A DNA stretch of 64,000 nt from Paenibacillus brasilensis (GCF_009363115.1 NZ_CP045298.1:2747001-2811000); one strand, 5' to 3'. Positions 1 to 10,300 are shown, counted from the stretch's first letter. The notes: generated from the sequence alone by a model not told the origin. Numbers and translations are program-made.

Positions 1-2954
1 TCATCATAACTTAATGAGGAGAATACGATTTTCCCGTCCGAATTGGTAGTTTGGACAAGAGGCGGTCTTTTCTGATCCTTGTCATAGAGTGCAAAACGTG
101 CCCCGGACAGTACCTTATTATGATCGTCCTCGTCAATTTTGGTAATCTCCAGACTTCCCGTAACTCCTCCTCCTGATCCTGAACCAGAGGATGTACGCAC
201 GATAATTTCTTTACTTGTTTCCCTGGTTTCGGTGGTCAAACGGTCGCCCTCGAAATTGACCTTATTGCTGACTTTTGCCTTGTCTTCAGCTTGAATAAAG
301 GATTGATATTCCAAAATATAGCCCGATGATATAGCCTTGTTAAAGGCGAGCTCAAAGGATTGCTGACCTTGATCAGTCGTTGTTATTTTTAGCTTATAAT
401 CCTGATCCCTGACTAATTCGGTGTCCTTAACAGCTTCTCCCTTGGCAGATACCTTGGTGGAATATAGATGAAAGGAATCCTCAATCAGAATTTGATTATT
501 GCTGGGCGTATCCACGATTTCCGCGTTGGAGACATAGGATTGCCCTTCATTGATATGGATGTTCCAATCAATTTTATTTCCATTCTGAGCTCCGGATTTC
601 GTCACGTATTCTCCACCGTGGGGCACAGTCACTTTGGCTGACCATTCCGAATCTACATTTTTTCCATCCATAAGCTGAGCGTCATTGTTAATCTCTTTAT
701 CAATAAGCTCTCCTTCCAATGTCGTTTGGAAAGTGACCCAGTAAGGAGAGTCGATGGACTGGTTAAACCGGATGGTCAATTCGTTGTTGTTATCGGCGGA
801 AGGTAAAACAAGAGTATATTGGCTCGAAGGCACTTCGGCTCCCTTTTGTACACCATTCCACCACCCGAGCAGGTCCATATCGTATACTTTAACAGAACCT
901 GGCACCAGCTTTTGGCCCTGTAATAATGTATCCCTTATTTCAGCATGGTTCAGAGTTTTGCGGTTATAGTTAGCCTTAATGTCCCATGTAATTTGCTTGG
1001 AGCTGGCATTGTAACTACCTGATTTAGCCCCATTTTGCTGGGTCATATTATCCGGCCATAATCGAGCTTCGGCCTCCGCGGTTTGTGTTGTTCCGTTGTA
1101 TAACCAACTGATAGAGGCTTTGTTCCAAAAGTCCGGCTTGGTTTTGTCAAGTTTCCATTCGTTGTTAAATGTAGTTGTATAGCTGATTGTATACGTGTCT
1201 TGGATCGTTTTATGAAAACGTATCGTGAACCCTTTTTTATAATCCAGCGTAAGAGGGATCAGCTCATAGTCCGTCGGCGATGTTAGTGTTGTTTTTCCGT
1301 CCGCGCTTTGGATCTTCAATGTGTTCGGCAATAACGCCAGACCGCCATTCGGAAAGATATCGTTGATAACGACCTGGTCCATTGTATACTTATCCGCATT
1401 AATGGAAATGATCCAAGGAATCGTTTTGGTGTTATAGTTCGGCTCCTTATAGCCCTTGGTAATAATCACACTTTTCAGCTCTGTGGTCGTTTCTTTTGTT
1501 ACTCCGTCCGATGTTACACTGTTCGTTATTTTGCCATTTTTAAGTACACGATCTATGGCCTTAGTCTGGTAACGGATTGTATATGGCGCATCAATATCCG
1601 CTTTGAAAGACAGGTTGAAGCCGTTGGTACCATTGTCGTCAATAACTGGAGTGACCATGTATTCCGATGCAGGAAGCTCCTCTTGCGTATCCCCTTTATA
1701 CACTTTAAGTGAGCCTGTGATGAATTGTTGGCTGTTATTAAAACGGTCACTCAATACTGCTTTAGCTGCGGGGATTTTTTTGTTGGCAAAATTATATTTG
1801 ATTGCCCATGAAATCGTTTGTGTGACCGCATCGTATTGCTCCACTTTTTTGCTTAGAAAATCCCCGCGTTTAATGGTAACTGTAGCTGATGCTGAGGTAT
1901 CCTTCACATTATCTCCTGAAAAAGTGGCCGTGTTGGAGAAACGAGTGTCCTCGCTAGTGATGTTCGTAGAATATTGGATCCGGTATGCGCCGTTAATACG
2001 CTCTTCGTTAAAGCGGATTCTAAAGCCCGTACCATCCGGATCAGCTTCAACTGTATACTTATCTGTGCTAACAATGTCCCGCAGCTCAGTGGTTTCGTCC
2101 ACATTGATTTGTAAATGATATACCCGGATGGAGTCTCTGATTAGCTCCAATCCTTGGGGAGTGGGATCGGTTATTACGGCGTGTTTTACAGGGTCCAATT
2201 GTTTATTTACATCGACCGTCCAATCAATCTCATTTTTTCCATCAAACTTCCCTTGCTTCTCCAAAGTAGGGCCGGATGCAGGCTTAATATTTACGATAGC
2301 CGTTTGCTCGCCGCCTTTGATTGGAATCGCAATAATGACTTGTGTACTGCCTTTTTCTATTTGTTTGCTAAACTCGGTTTGGATGTCCAGCTTACCGCTG
2401 ACATTAGAGTGGCTTTCCACGTAATCATTAAAGGTCATGATCACTTTACCTTGGCGGTCTACGGTAAAATAACCTACTTCTCCATCCGCGTTCTTCAGAG
2501 GAGATGTGATGTCTGTGTAAATTTGAAATTGCTCAGGTAATTGAAAGGTAAAGGTGTCTCCAGCTTTGTACGTATGGTTCGGCAGCTCCCATTCATAGCC
2601 TAAATGGATGGCGGAGCCAATATCAATACGACTATCGGGATTATACACTGCATCAATAACACTTCCAGTGGAATCTGTGAGGGTTAGCTTGGTTAAAATA
2701 CTTTCCTGAGTTGCCCGCGCTTCAGAAGTTGAGCCGGCAGTTGCCTCAATGGCTGGAGTCGGGATATCAGGCGGGATGTTAATCGGCTCCGAGGGCTTTG
2801 GGTAAACATCGTTAGTCACACTCTGAACCTGATCGGTTTCTGGAGTCACTGGCAGAGCAGAGTCGGGATTTTGTGCATAGGCCTGTGTTGTACTGAATAA
2901 GCATTGCAAAAAGAGCAATAACGCGACAATTGCTGTATTCCATTTTTTTCTCAT
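1..2954 (-). CDS. Cna/SpaA-type cell-surface adhesin, C-terminus beyond left edge
   Basis: The open frame starts with ATG at 2954 (AGGAGA about 12 bases upstream) and is still open at base 1, so about 985 residues are visible. The N-terminus is a signal peptide (MRKKWN, hydrophobic core, TQAYA-Q). After a Pro-rich linker there are at least five modules of about 140 residues, each opening with an I-x-W-x-I/V-like strand (near residues 240, 380, 515, 655 and 797) and ending in a Y-x-I-x-Y/F-T-like strand, as in Cna-A/DUF11 adhesin modules. A Gly/Ser-rich hinge near residue 920 leads into a SpaA/CnaB-like domain (SLEITKIDEDDHNKVLSGA) cut by the window edge. Domains of this kind form intramolecular isopeptide bonds and make stalks on Gram-positive walls. 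The anchoring signal would lie outside the window. Role as an adhesin is inferred from architecture. Confidence 0.85.
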   Translation of the reverse strand, partial: MRKKWNTAIVALLLFLQCLFSTTQAYAQNPDSALPVTPETDQVQSVTNDVYPKPSEPINIPPDIPTPAIEATAGSTSEARATQESILTKLTLTDSTGSVIDAVYNPDSRIDIGSAIHLGYEWELPNHTYKAGDTFTFQLPEQFQIYTDITSPLKNADGEVGYFTVDRQGKVIMTFNDYVESHSNVSGKLDIQTEFSKQIEKGSTQVIIAIPIKGGEQTAIVNIKPASGPTLEKQGKFDGKNEIDWTVDVNKQLDPVKHAVITDPTPQGLELIRDSIRVYHLQINVDETTELRDIVSTDKYTVEADPDGTGFRIRFNEERINGAYRIQYSTNITSEDTRFSNTATFSGDNVKDTSASATVTIKRGDFLSKKVEQYDAVTQTISWAIKYNFANKKIPAAKAVLSDRFNNSQQFITGSLKVYKGDTQEELPASEYMVTPVIDDNGTNGFNLSFKADIDAPYTIRYQTKAIDRVLKNGKITNSVTSDGVTKETTTELKSVIITKGYKEPNYNTKTIPWIISINADKYTMDQVVINDIFPNGGLALLPNTLKIQSADGKTTLTSPTDYELIPLTLDYKKGFTIRFHKTIQDTYTISYTTTFNNEWKLDKTKPDFWNKASISWLYNGTTQTAEAEARLWPDNMTQQNGAKSGSYNASSKQITWDIKANYNRKTLNHAEIRDTLLQGQKLVPGSVKVYDMDLLGWWNGVQKGAEVPSSQYTLVLPSADNNNELTIRFNQSIDSPYWVTFQTTLEGELIDKEINNDAQLMDGKNVDSEWSAKVTVPHGGEYVTKSGAQNGNKIDWNIHINEGQSYVSNAEIVDTPSNNQILIEDSFHLYSTKVSAKGEAVKDTELVRDQDYKLKITTTDQGQQSFELAFNKAISSGYILEYQSFIQAEDKAKVSNKVNFEGDRLTTETRETSKEIIVRTSSGSGSGGGVTGSLEITKIDEDDHNKVLSGARFALYDKDQKRPPLVQTTNSDGKIVFSSLSYD

Positions 2955-3224
2955 ACGGTAAACAAATCTCCTATTCTTAAAATACTTTTGTTTAGCGGCT
3001 AAATGGTTATTCCTTCGAGGTCGAGAGGGCTGTATTTATATATTCATCATTCAATCATATAATGCTAAGTTAGCCGCATTGAGCATGATCAGAATTTATT
3101 AAAATTCACATTCGGAGATGAATATCTCCTCCTTTTGTCCTGAAATCAGGATAATGGATTAGACTTCAATGTCTTTCTGGACTAGAATACATCCCACATC
3201 TCAACAATTTCTCAACAAGAATAG

Positions 3225-3256
3225 AAAAAAGAGCCTTGATCATGTGATCAAGGCTC
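3225..3256 (-). terminator. Rho-independent terminator of the transglutaminase-like gene
   Basis: A perfect 12-bp stem (GAGCCTTGATCA, 2-base loop) at 3231-3256 is followed, on the minus strand, by six T. It lies about 60 bases past the stop at 3316 and separates that gene from the downstream adhesin, which therefore probably has its own promoter. Confidence 0.9.
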
Positions 3257-3315
3257 TACGAAATGTAGTTCTATTTCTTCATTTTTAAAAAATAATATTA
3301 ATAAAAATATTGATA

Positions 3316-4131
3316 TTAATATTGCTTTGTTTTAATGTATTTGGAGGGATCTTTGATCATTTCGAATTTTTGTTTACCCTTATACAGGGCTGCATCTACT
3401 GTAGTGTCTACGACCACCCACTGGTTGTCGATGTAGACCTCATTCCAAGCATGGTAAGTATCCACGTAGGAAGATTTGCCCATAACCAGCTTGGTTGGTA
3501 CATCTACACTTCGTAACATAGCAGCCATCAGTGAAGCATAACCATAGCAAATATCTTTTTGCGAGCTTAACGTACGATCAATTTCCGGCAGATAGTCAGT
3601 CGTTAAGGCGAAGGCCTGATTGGAGTCATACTTGATATGACTAATGATATAGTCATAGATTTTTTGAAGCTTCTCGCGATCCGTTGTTGCGCCTTGGGTT
3701 AATTCACGGGCTTTTTGAATCGCTTGATTGGTATCGCTCCAGTCAATATTTTGCACGGAATTGAGATATACCGCTTTGCTATCGTTTAGCTTTAACTCGA
3801 TCGTATCTTGTCCTATCACTTTATACTGATTACCACTAAGCTGTTCCAAAATACTAATGCTATAGTTCCCATTACCCATTTGGAGAGGAAATACCTCCTC
3901 GGATTTTCCGGGTGTGAGATTATAAGAGTACTTTTGCGCATCTTTGGTAACCAAAATCTTGGTTTTAACGTTAGGTTTAACAGGGTAACGAACACTGACC
4001 GTACCATGATTTACATTGTTTTGATCCAACCATGCAACACTATCACTATCAGCAGCGTGAGCTGTCGAATTTAGGAGTGTTGTAGACAGCATAAAAAATA
4101 GGAGAAGTGCGGAAAATATCATTTTCCCCAT
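3316..4131 (-). CDS. Secreted transglutaminase-like (papain-fold) protein under c-di-GMP riboswitch control
   Basis: The start is ATG at 4131 (MGKMIFSALL, 271 residues), with GGAAG 7 bases upstream. The frame stays open further upstream, but that stretch is riboswitch RNA. A signal peptide ends at TAHA-A. The C-terminal half is a transglutaminase core with a readable Cys-His-Asp triad: Cys in DICYGYASLMAAMLRS, His in YHAWNEVYID, Asp in VVVDTTVD. The region between signal and core is a beta-rich domain. Such bacterial proteins act as proteases or cross-linkers outside the membrane, and the exact reaction cannot be read from sequence. The neighbouring surface adhesin, read in the same direction, is a candidate substrate or partner (inference). 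Two c-di-GMP-I aptamers sit in the leader. Confidence 0.85.
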   Translation of the reverse strand: MGKMIFSALLLFFMLSTTLLNSTAHAADSDSVAWLDQNNVNHGTVSVRYPVKPNVKTKILVTKDAQKYSYNLTPGKSEEVFPLQMGNGNYSISILEQLSGNQYKVIGQDTIELKLNDSKAVYLNSVQNIDWSDTNQAIQKARELTQGATTDREKLQKIYDYIISHIKYDSNQAFALTTDYLPEIDRTLSSQKDICYGYASLMAAMLRSVDVPTKLVMGKSSYVDTYHAWNEVYIDNQWVVVDTTVDAALYKGKQKFEMIKDPSKYIKTKQY

Positions 4132-4145
4132 AAAAAACTTCCTTT

Positions 4146-4215
4146 CGGTGGCCAGGCTGCCATCATAAATAGAAGGCCCTATAGCTTTGCGTCCCTGCCT
4201 TTCGACAGGTTTGCC
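4146..4215 (-). promoter_or_regulatory. c-di-GMP-I (GEMM-I) riboswitch, proximal copy
   Basis: Read on the minus strand the segment shows the GEMM-I core: GGCAAACC, a P2 hairpin capped by a GAAA tetraloop (CCTGTCGAAAGGCAGG), the invariant GGACGCAAAGC, then a second arm ending GATGGCAGCC. It ends about 15 bases before the start codon at 4131, so its 3' flank overlaps the ribosome binding site (GGAAG). Control of translation initiation by this copy is therefore plausible. Confidence 0.92.
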
Positions 4216-4250
4216 ATTTCGTATAAAGTTTTCGGGTAAAAAGGCACGAC

Positions 4251-4278
4251 AAAAAGCCACTTCAACCGGTAGCTGGCT
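4251..4278 (-). terminator. Possible intrinsic terminator overlapping the distal aptamer
   Basis: On the minus strand AGCCA-G-CT can pair with AG-TGGCT across an 8-9 base loop and is followed directly by five T. The 5' arm uses bases of the 3' end of the distal aptamer, so ligand binding and terminator formation could exclude each other. The stem is short (7 bp with a bulge), so this is a candidate only. Confidence 0.45.
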
Positions 4279-4339
4279 GCCATCATACAGAAGGCCCTGT
4301 AGCTTTGCGTCCTTGCCTTTCGACAAGTTTGCCATTTAT
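4267..4339 (-). promoter_or_regulatory. c-di-GMP-I (GEMM-I) riboswitch, distal copy
   Basis: Second complete aptamer, upstream of the first and about 80% identical to it: GGCAAACTTG, a GAAA-capped P2 hairpin, GGACGCAAAGC, and the closing arm GATGGCAGCC. Only about 50 bases separate the two aptamers. Tandem GEMM-I arrangements are known from other bacteria and can sharpen the response or combine two outputs. Confidence 0.92.
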
Positions 4340-4360
4340 CCTGAATAGCTTATATTCCTT

Positions 4361-4390
4361 ATTCTATCAGTTAGGTACTCTATTAGGCAA
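4361..4390 (-). promoter_or_regulatory. Predicted sigma-A-type promoter for the riboswitch transcript
   Basis: On the minus strand TTGCCT (4385-4390) and TAGAAT (4361-4366) are separated by 18 bases. Transcription would start near 4354, about 15 bases before the distal aptamer, which fits a riboswitch leader. Confidence 0.5.
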
Positions 4391-4451
4391 GTTTAAATCT
4401 CAAATTTCCGCTATTTATCGACAAACCAAGCCTGCAGATTATACACAAGGC

Positions 4452-5327
4452 CTATTTTATACGATTTCCCCATTTTTTGCGGTAGGAATGAGGCGTTTCT
4501 CCAATGTGCTCTTTGAACAGATTGATAAAATGACTTGTGTTGGGAATGCCCACATATTGTGCGATGTCAACAATAGATACATCACTGGTTTTAAGCCAGC
4601 CCTGAGCAGCCGTGACACGAACATTAATAAGATATTCAATAGGAGAAAAGCCAGTCTGTTTTTTAAAGTTTTTAGCCAGGTTAAACTTGTTCAGTCTAAA
4701 CATGTCTGCCAGTGAATCCAGCGTGATCCGTTCACAATAGGATTGATCCAGATATTGCTTTACCTTGCGCACCTCTGCAATTCCATCTGAATTCGCGTTG
4801 GGATTGGTGTAGGGGTGCTGTAAAATAACCGTTAACAATTCAACGATTAGCTTGGATGAGAGCAGTTCAGAGGATATGCTTCTTTCAGACTGTACATGTA
4901 ATAATGTACGCAGCTTGTCCAATACCACACCTGGGTCCTTTAATGAGATTACAGGCTTATTGTGCTTGTCAAATTGTTCGTAGAAATTGTCAATCAGATT
5001 GCCGTGCAGATTAATACTAATAAACTCCCATGTCTCCTGACAGGAAGTTTTGTACTGTACATATTCTCCGCAATTAATAAAAAGCATGTCATAAGGCCTC
5101 AATATATATTCCTTGTCCCGGTATTGCAATTCCCCTCTCCCGGATAGGGTAAAAAGGAGCAAAAATGAGGAGAGCTTTTCCCGTTCCATTGCAAAAGCAT
5201 CTGTTTTGAAATAGCCTATTTCCTGTATATAAAAGAGGGATTTTTTAGCGAAGGCAGAGGGTGTACATACAATTGCAACTGGATCTTCGCTCCAGAGACC
5301 CTGGGCATTTTTTTGTTTTGTTGTCAT
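4452..5327 (-). CDS. AraC family transcriptional regulator
   Basis: 291 residues from ATG at 5327, with AAAGGA 7 bases upstream; an in-frame TTG two codons earlier has poorer spacing. The N-terminal half looks like an AraC-type cupin sensor domain (GRGELQYRDKEYILRPYDMLF, about residues 65-90). The C-terminal 100 residues carry two helix-turn-helix motifs: the first in ITLDSLADMFRLNKFNLAKNFKK, split here at residues about 203-225, the second in VSIVDIAQYVGIPNTSHFINLF. The ending GETPHSYRKKW is the family signature. Such proteins usually sense a small carbohydrate-like ligand. No obvious target operon is adjacent: DUF445 is divergent and the riboswitch gene lies downstream. Confidence 0.9.
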   Translation of the reverse strand: MTTKQKNAQGLWSEDPVAIVCTPSAFAKKSLFYIQEIGYFKTDAFAMEREKLSSFLLLFTLSGRGELQYRDKEYILRPYDMLFINCGEYVQYKTSCQETWEFISINLHGNLIDNFYEQFDKHNKPVISLKDPGVVLDKLRTLLHVQSERSISSELLSSKLIVELLTVILQHPYTNPNANSDGIAEVRKVKQYLDQSYCERITLDSLADMFRLNKFNLAKNFKKQTGFSPIEYLINVRVTAAQGWLKTSDVSIVDIAQYVGIPNTSHFINLFKEHIGETPHSYRKKWGNRIK

Positions 5328-5913
5328 ATCCAATTCCTTTACAAAAGAACAATTTTAGTAAGATAATTGAAGTTTGTTTTACGAATACCCTTTTAAAACC
5401 GGAGTTCCCATTTACAAAGGTTATTTTATCACATTAAAGTATGTTCATGTACAATAGAGATTGCACAATTGCTTAGAAATTTAACCAGTTGGTATCTGTG
5501 TGAAAAGGGACAAGTTTCTCCAGAATTTAATCGTTAAATGGATAGAATGAAGGGTGAGAGTTGAAAATAGTTGGTCTTTATGACGAATGCATCCTAATCC
5601 TGCAATTCCACTTTAGGGGCATATATCCTTTCGATCTTAGAAAAAATGGGACTATATTTCGACAAAATGATTCGTAGGGCTCACTTTGTTAGAAAATAGA
5701 TTTGGCTCCAATGTTGTGTTCCTGTTCACGAACATGTATGAAGAGGTGTAGGTATGTGAACGCCATTTATGTAAATAGCGCAAATTCAGAATTTCACACA
5801 CGATTTGTCGAAAATAGAGTGTGGCAAGCTTTTGGAATTCGTACAGGCAGTGATATGATGGGTAATATAGATCTAATGATATATATTCGACAGTTAGTTT
5901 GGAGGATCACAGG
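5328..5913. other. Divergent intergenic region without a recognised gene
   Basis: About 585 AT-rich bases between the AraC gene and the DUF445 gene. It must hold both promoters. I find no convincing small gene, structured RNA, repeat or hairpin terminator. A short open frame at 5702-5965 lacks a ribosome binding site and overlaps the real DUF445 start. Confidence 0.6.
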
Positions 5914-7170
5914 ATGGGAAAAACAAAAAAAACGAAAACCGCAGCAGCTTGGTCACTTGTTATGATGGGAGCGGGCTTTGCTGCTACGTTACCTTTTCAA
6001 CAATTTGGCTGGGCCCGTCTTTTGGCTGGATCTTTTGAGGCCGGACTGGTTGGAGGATTGGCAGACTGGTTTGCCGTAACCGCGTTATTCCGTCATCCGC
6101 TGGGCATTCCGATTCCACATACAGCGCTTCTCCCCAAAAATCGAGGAAAGCTGACCGATGCCTTGGTTAACACGGTCGAAAACAATTTACTTCATAAAGA
6201 AAGTATTGCATCTAAAATTGCCGATATTCGGCTGGCCGAGCTGGTGCTGAAAAGCGTGGAAAAAGGAATACGCACGCCTGAAGCGGTTACTTTCATAGAT
6301 GTCCTTGCCAAGCGACTTGTCCGCTCGCTTCCGCTGGCGGAGCTGGCCCCGGTGATCGCGGCCGGGATTAAGCGGCAGGCGACTGAATTCGATATGGGGC
6401 CGTTGCTAGAGGCCCTCGCCCGGCAAGCTGGGGAGCGGAAGTATAACCAACAAGCGTTGGATTATGCGCTGGAGCAGACGGAGTCCTGGCTGCTGCGGGC
6501 AGACACCGGGGTTATGCTTGGTACCCTGGGGATGCAGGCCGTTAGCGGCTTGCAGGTCAGTGGACTCATGCAGTTTGCCCTGAACGCCTTCCTGGGCTAT
6601 TTGAATGAGGAGCGTATGGGCGAGATGATTCGTCACTTTTTGCTGGACCGCGTAGCGGAGCTTCAAAATGAAGGACATCCGCACCGTCAGGCCGTCCTGG
6701 ATGGTATCAACACACAGTTGATCCGTCTGGCAGCCAAAGATACGGTCAGGGAGGGGCTGAATCATTGGAAAAATACCTTTATTGATTCCTGGGAAGGTGA
6801 TGCAGTTGTATCAGGGAAGCTCGAAGAGCTGCGCCGTCATCTGCTGGATTATATGGAGGACACCAGTTATGTAACGGCATACATTGTACCTTTAATGGAT
6901 CAAATGCTGTCTGATTTATGGGAAAATACGGAGCTGCTGGACAAGATCAATTCGTGGATCGTGGCAAGTGTTACCGGAGTAGTGGAAGCAAACCACAGCC
7001 AAATTGGTGGTCTGGTCCGTGAAAATGTGAATAAAATGGATGAAGCTTCACTGATTGCTTTAATGGAGGACAAGCTGGGGCAGGATTTACAGTGGATACG
7101 GATTAACGGTGCGCTTACAGGTTTTCTGATTGGAATTGTGCTTACCGGGGTTCGTATGTTGCTTGAATAG
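5914..7170 (+). CDS. DUF445 family membrane protein
   Basis: 418 residues from ATG at 5914, preceded by GGAGG 8 bases upstream; the TTG at 5899 overlaps that ribosome binding site and is rejected. The N-terminus is a membrane segment followed by the DUF445 hallmark GGLADWFAVTALFRHPLGIP at about residues 45-65. The middle is a long, mostly helical region with heptad-like patterns. A C-terminal membrane helix (ALTGFLIGIVLTGVRMLLE) closes the protein, so both ends are membrane anchored. DUF445 proteins are widespread and functionally undefined. The gene stands 137 bases ahead of the hybrid kinase and may be cotranscribed with it. Confidence 0.85.
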   Translation: MGKTKKTKTAAAWSLVMMGAGFAATLPFQQFGWARLLAGSFEAGLVGGLADWFAVTALFRHPLGIPIPHTALLPKNRGKLTDALVNTVENNLLHKESIASKIADIRLAELVLKSVEKGIRTPEAVTFIDVLAKRLVRSLPLAELAPVIAAGIKRQATEFDMGPLLEALARQAGERKYNQQALDYALEQTESWLLRADTGVMLGTLGMQAVSGLQVSGLMQFALNAFLGYLNEERMGEMIRHFLLDRVAELQNEGHPHRQAVLDGINTQLIRLAAKDTVREGLNHWKNTFIDSWEGDAVVSGKLEELRRHLLDYMEDTSYVTAYIVPLMDQMLSDLWENTELLDKINSWIVASVTGVVEANHSQIGGLVRENVNKMDEASLIALMEDKLGQDLQWIRINGALTGFLIGIVLTGVRMLLE

Positions 7171-7307
7171 CACGGACAATCTGTGCAAAGGAACAATAAG
7201 TGAAAATTGTGTAGATAAGGGTTGTGAAGCTATGAGGATTGTTACTATCCAATGCTGCTGCCAATGTTGCTGGTTCAAATGAGAGCCCGGCAGAGTGGTG
7301 TTGATGT

Positions 7308-10300
7308 ATGGTACCGGATGACAAGTGGATGAGCAAGCGGAGATTTTTTTTTATTACGCTGTCATTCCTGATCGTAATTATCGGCCTGCGTTTGCTGTGG
7401 TTTGATTATTACCACAATCAGGATTATCCCCGGGCCAAGGCGGGAATTCTGGATCTGAGGGGCCTGGATTTGCAGGAGATGAAGACCCTACCATTAAATG
7501 GAGAGTGGGAGTTTTATCCTGGAGCTTTATCTTCTCCTGCTGAACTGGAATCCTTATTTATGCAGAAGCAGCGCCAGACCATTCAGGTACCCGGATTATG
7601 GAGTGAGTCGGTATCTCCCGTGGATCATAAGGCATATGGGGTTGGAACCTATCGGCTGCTTATTTTGAATGACAGGTTGGAGGATACTTTATATGGACTT
7701 CGGATCGGGAGGATTAGTACGGCATCCAACATATTTGTGAACGGCCGTTTAGTTAGTCATAGTGGACAGGTCTCTAACAAGGTCGAACAGCATACAGGAT
7801 CGACCGTTCCGTTCACTGCTATGTTTGATACGAACAGAAAGGCCATAGAGATTGTCATTCAAGTATCCAATTATGATTTTCCTTCCAGCGGAGGAATTGT
7901 GAAGCCTATCATTTTCGGAAGCGCGGAGGCTGTGAATAGCCGAACCAACTTCGCGATCTCGATGCAAATCATGGTGTGTATTATTTTGCTGCTTCACGGG
8001 ATATATGTAATCGTTATATTTTTTATGAATCCACAAAAGAAGGCGCTTCTGTATTTTGCGGGAATTGTAGTCTGCACGGTATTATCCATCCTGACAGACG
8101 ATGACAAGCTTTTAATAGACTGGTTCCCCATCAATTTGAGTCTTTCGTTAAAAATAACCATACTTTCCTATATAGGAATAGGTATGTGTGTACTGAAGCT
8201 GGCGCAGTCTCTGTTGGTTCGATCCCGCATCATTCAGATTGTTTTTATAGGCCACTGTTGTTTTGCGGTTACGGTTTTATTTGCATCTACATCCAACCTT
8301 TATGCATTTTTGTTGGCTCTTATCGCATTTTCAGGCATTACCCTATGTGTTACGGTTCCAACGTTTACTTTTCTTAGAACATTCAGAGGGCAAAAAGAGG
8401 CTATTTTTCTGTTGCTCGCATCCCTTAGCATTGCTTCCAGCATACTGTGGGGCGTGTTCAAAACGAATGACCTCCCCTATTACCCTTGGGATATAGTGCT
8501 GGCCTTCGTGGCGTTTGCGTCCTATTGGTTCCAACGGTTTTTTAATACGAATACCGAGCTGAGAAGGTTGACGGTGAGACTGCAGCGCGCTGATCAGGTG
8601 AAAAATGAATTTTTGGCCAACACCTCTCATGAGCTGCGAAATCCTCTGCATGGGATGATTAATATAGCACAGACCGTGCTGGAGAATCAGAATGGCGCCC
8701 TGGACGAGCCCAGCAAGAGAAACATGCAATTGCTCGTTACGGTCGGTCGTCGTATGTCCTTATTATTGAATGATTTGCTGGATGTTACACGTCTGCGTGA
8801 GAAAGATATTCTTCTGGAAAAAAGAAGCTTGAAGCCCCAGGCTGTAGCCTCGGGTGTGCTGGATATGCTTCAATTCATGACAGATGGTAAACCTCTAAAC
8901 ATGGTGGTAAACATCCCTGCTGATTTTCCAAATGTATTAGCGGATGAAAACCGGGTAATCCAAATCCTGTTCAATCTCCTTCACAATGCGGTCAAATATA
9001 CTGCTAAGGGGACCATTTCTGTTCACGCACACATCCAAGGTGAAATGGCCAGTATTGAGGTTCGTGACACGGGCGTTGGGATGGATGAGGAGACGCAAAA
9101 GCGAATATTTTATCCATATGAACAAGGAGATTCTCATTTAACGGTTATTGGGGATGGGCTAGGACTAGGGTTGAGCATTAGCAAGCAATTGGTGGAGCTT
9201 CATGGGGGATCTCTGAGTGTATGCTCTGAACTTGGGCAAGGCTCAACCTTTTCTTTCACGCTACCGCTTGACCCCTCACCTGTACCCGACGAACTACGAG
9301 ATAACGAGCAGGTGCGTATGGATGAAACGGCAGATACTGATTTTATAGCTTTGCAGAATGAAGCTGTGATGCAGGTTGCGGCAGGCTCTGCACGGTCGGC
9401 CATACTCGCGGTAGATGATGATCCGGTTAATTTAAGGGTGTTAGAGGGCATTCTCGCCTCGGAAACGGAGTCTTATGATCTTGTCACTGTAACCAGTGCC
9501 CAGGAGGCTCTGCATAGGTTGGATCAGCGGGAATGGGATTTAATTATAGCGGATGTCATGATGCCTCAAATGTCGGGTTATGAGTTAACTCGGCGTGTGA
9601 GGGAATACTTTAGCATTTCCGAGCTGCCTGTGCTGCTGTTGACGGCACGTAGTCAGCAGGAGGACTTATATACGGGATTTCTTGCCGGGGCCAACGATTA
9701 TATTATGAAGCCTGTAGATTCCATGGAATTGAAATCCAGGGTCCGTGCCTTGACTGATGTTAAAAAGTCCGCAAGGGAACAGCTTTGGATGGAGGCTGCA
9801 TGGTTACAGGCGCAAATCAAACCTCATTTTTTGTTTAACACCTTGAATACCATTGCATCCTTAAGTCATGTGGATCATGCCAGAATGGTGGAGCTTATTG
9901 AAGAGTTCGGCAAATATTTAAGATCAAGCTTCAATCCTCAAAATATTGATAGAGTCGTATCACTGGAATACGAGCTTTCACTCCTGAGATCTTATCTTTA
10001 TATAGAGAAGGAGCGTTTTGGGAATAGATTAGATATTGTATGGGAAGTAGACGAACAGGTGTCCTTGCTTCTGCCGCCGTTATCAATCCAGCCACTTGCG
10101 GAAAATGCGATCAGGCATGGTATCATGAATCGGATAGATGGAGGAACATTGTGCATTCGAATTCAGCAGCGGGAGGATGGCACAGAAATAGCCATTATGG
10201 ATGACGGTATGGGTATGAGTCAGGAGGAGCTGGATCGTCTGCTGGATCCTCAGCAAGAACAGCATAGCGGGATTGGGTTACGGAATACGGACCGACGTCT

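Noticed and set aside
1603..2118. 171-codon plus-strand frame inside the adhesin gene
   Set aside because: Shadow of the adhesin reading frame on the opposite strand; no ribosome binding site or domain.
4132..4335. N-terminal extension of the transglutaminase-like protein (68 extra codons)
   Set aside because: The extension is read from the two c-di-GMP aptamers and would hide the signal peptide; a ribosome binding site supports ATG at 4131.
5702..5965. Open frame of 87 codons upstream of the DUF445 gene
   Set aside because: No ribosome binding site, no protein-like composition, and overlap with the better-supported DUF445 start.
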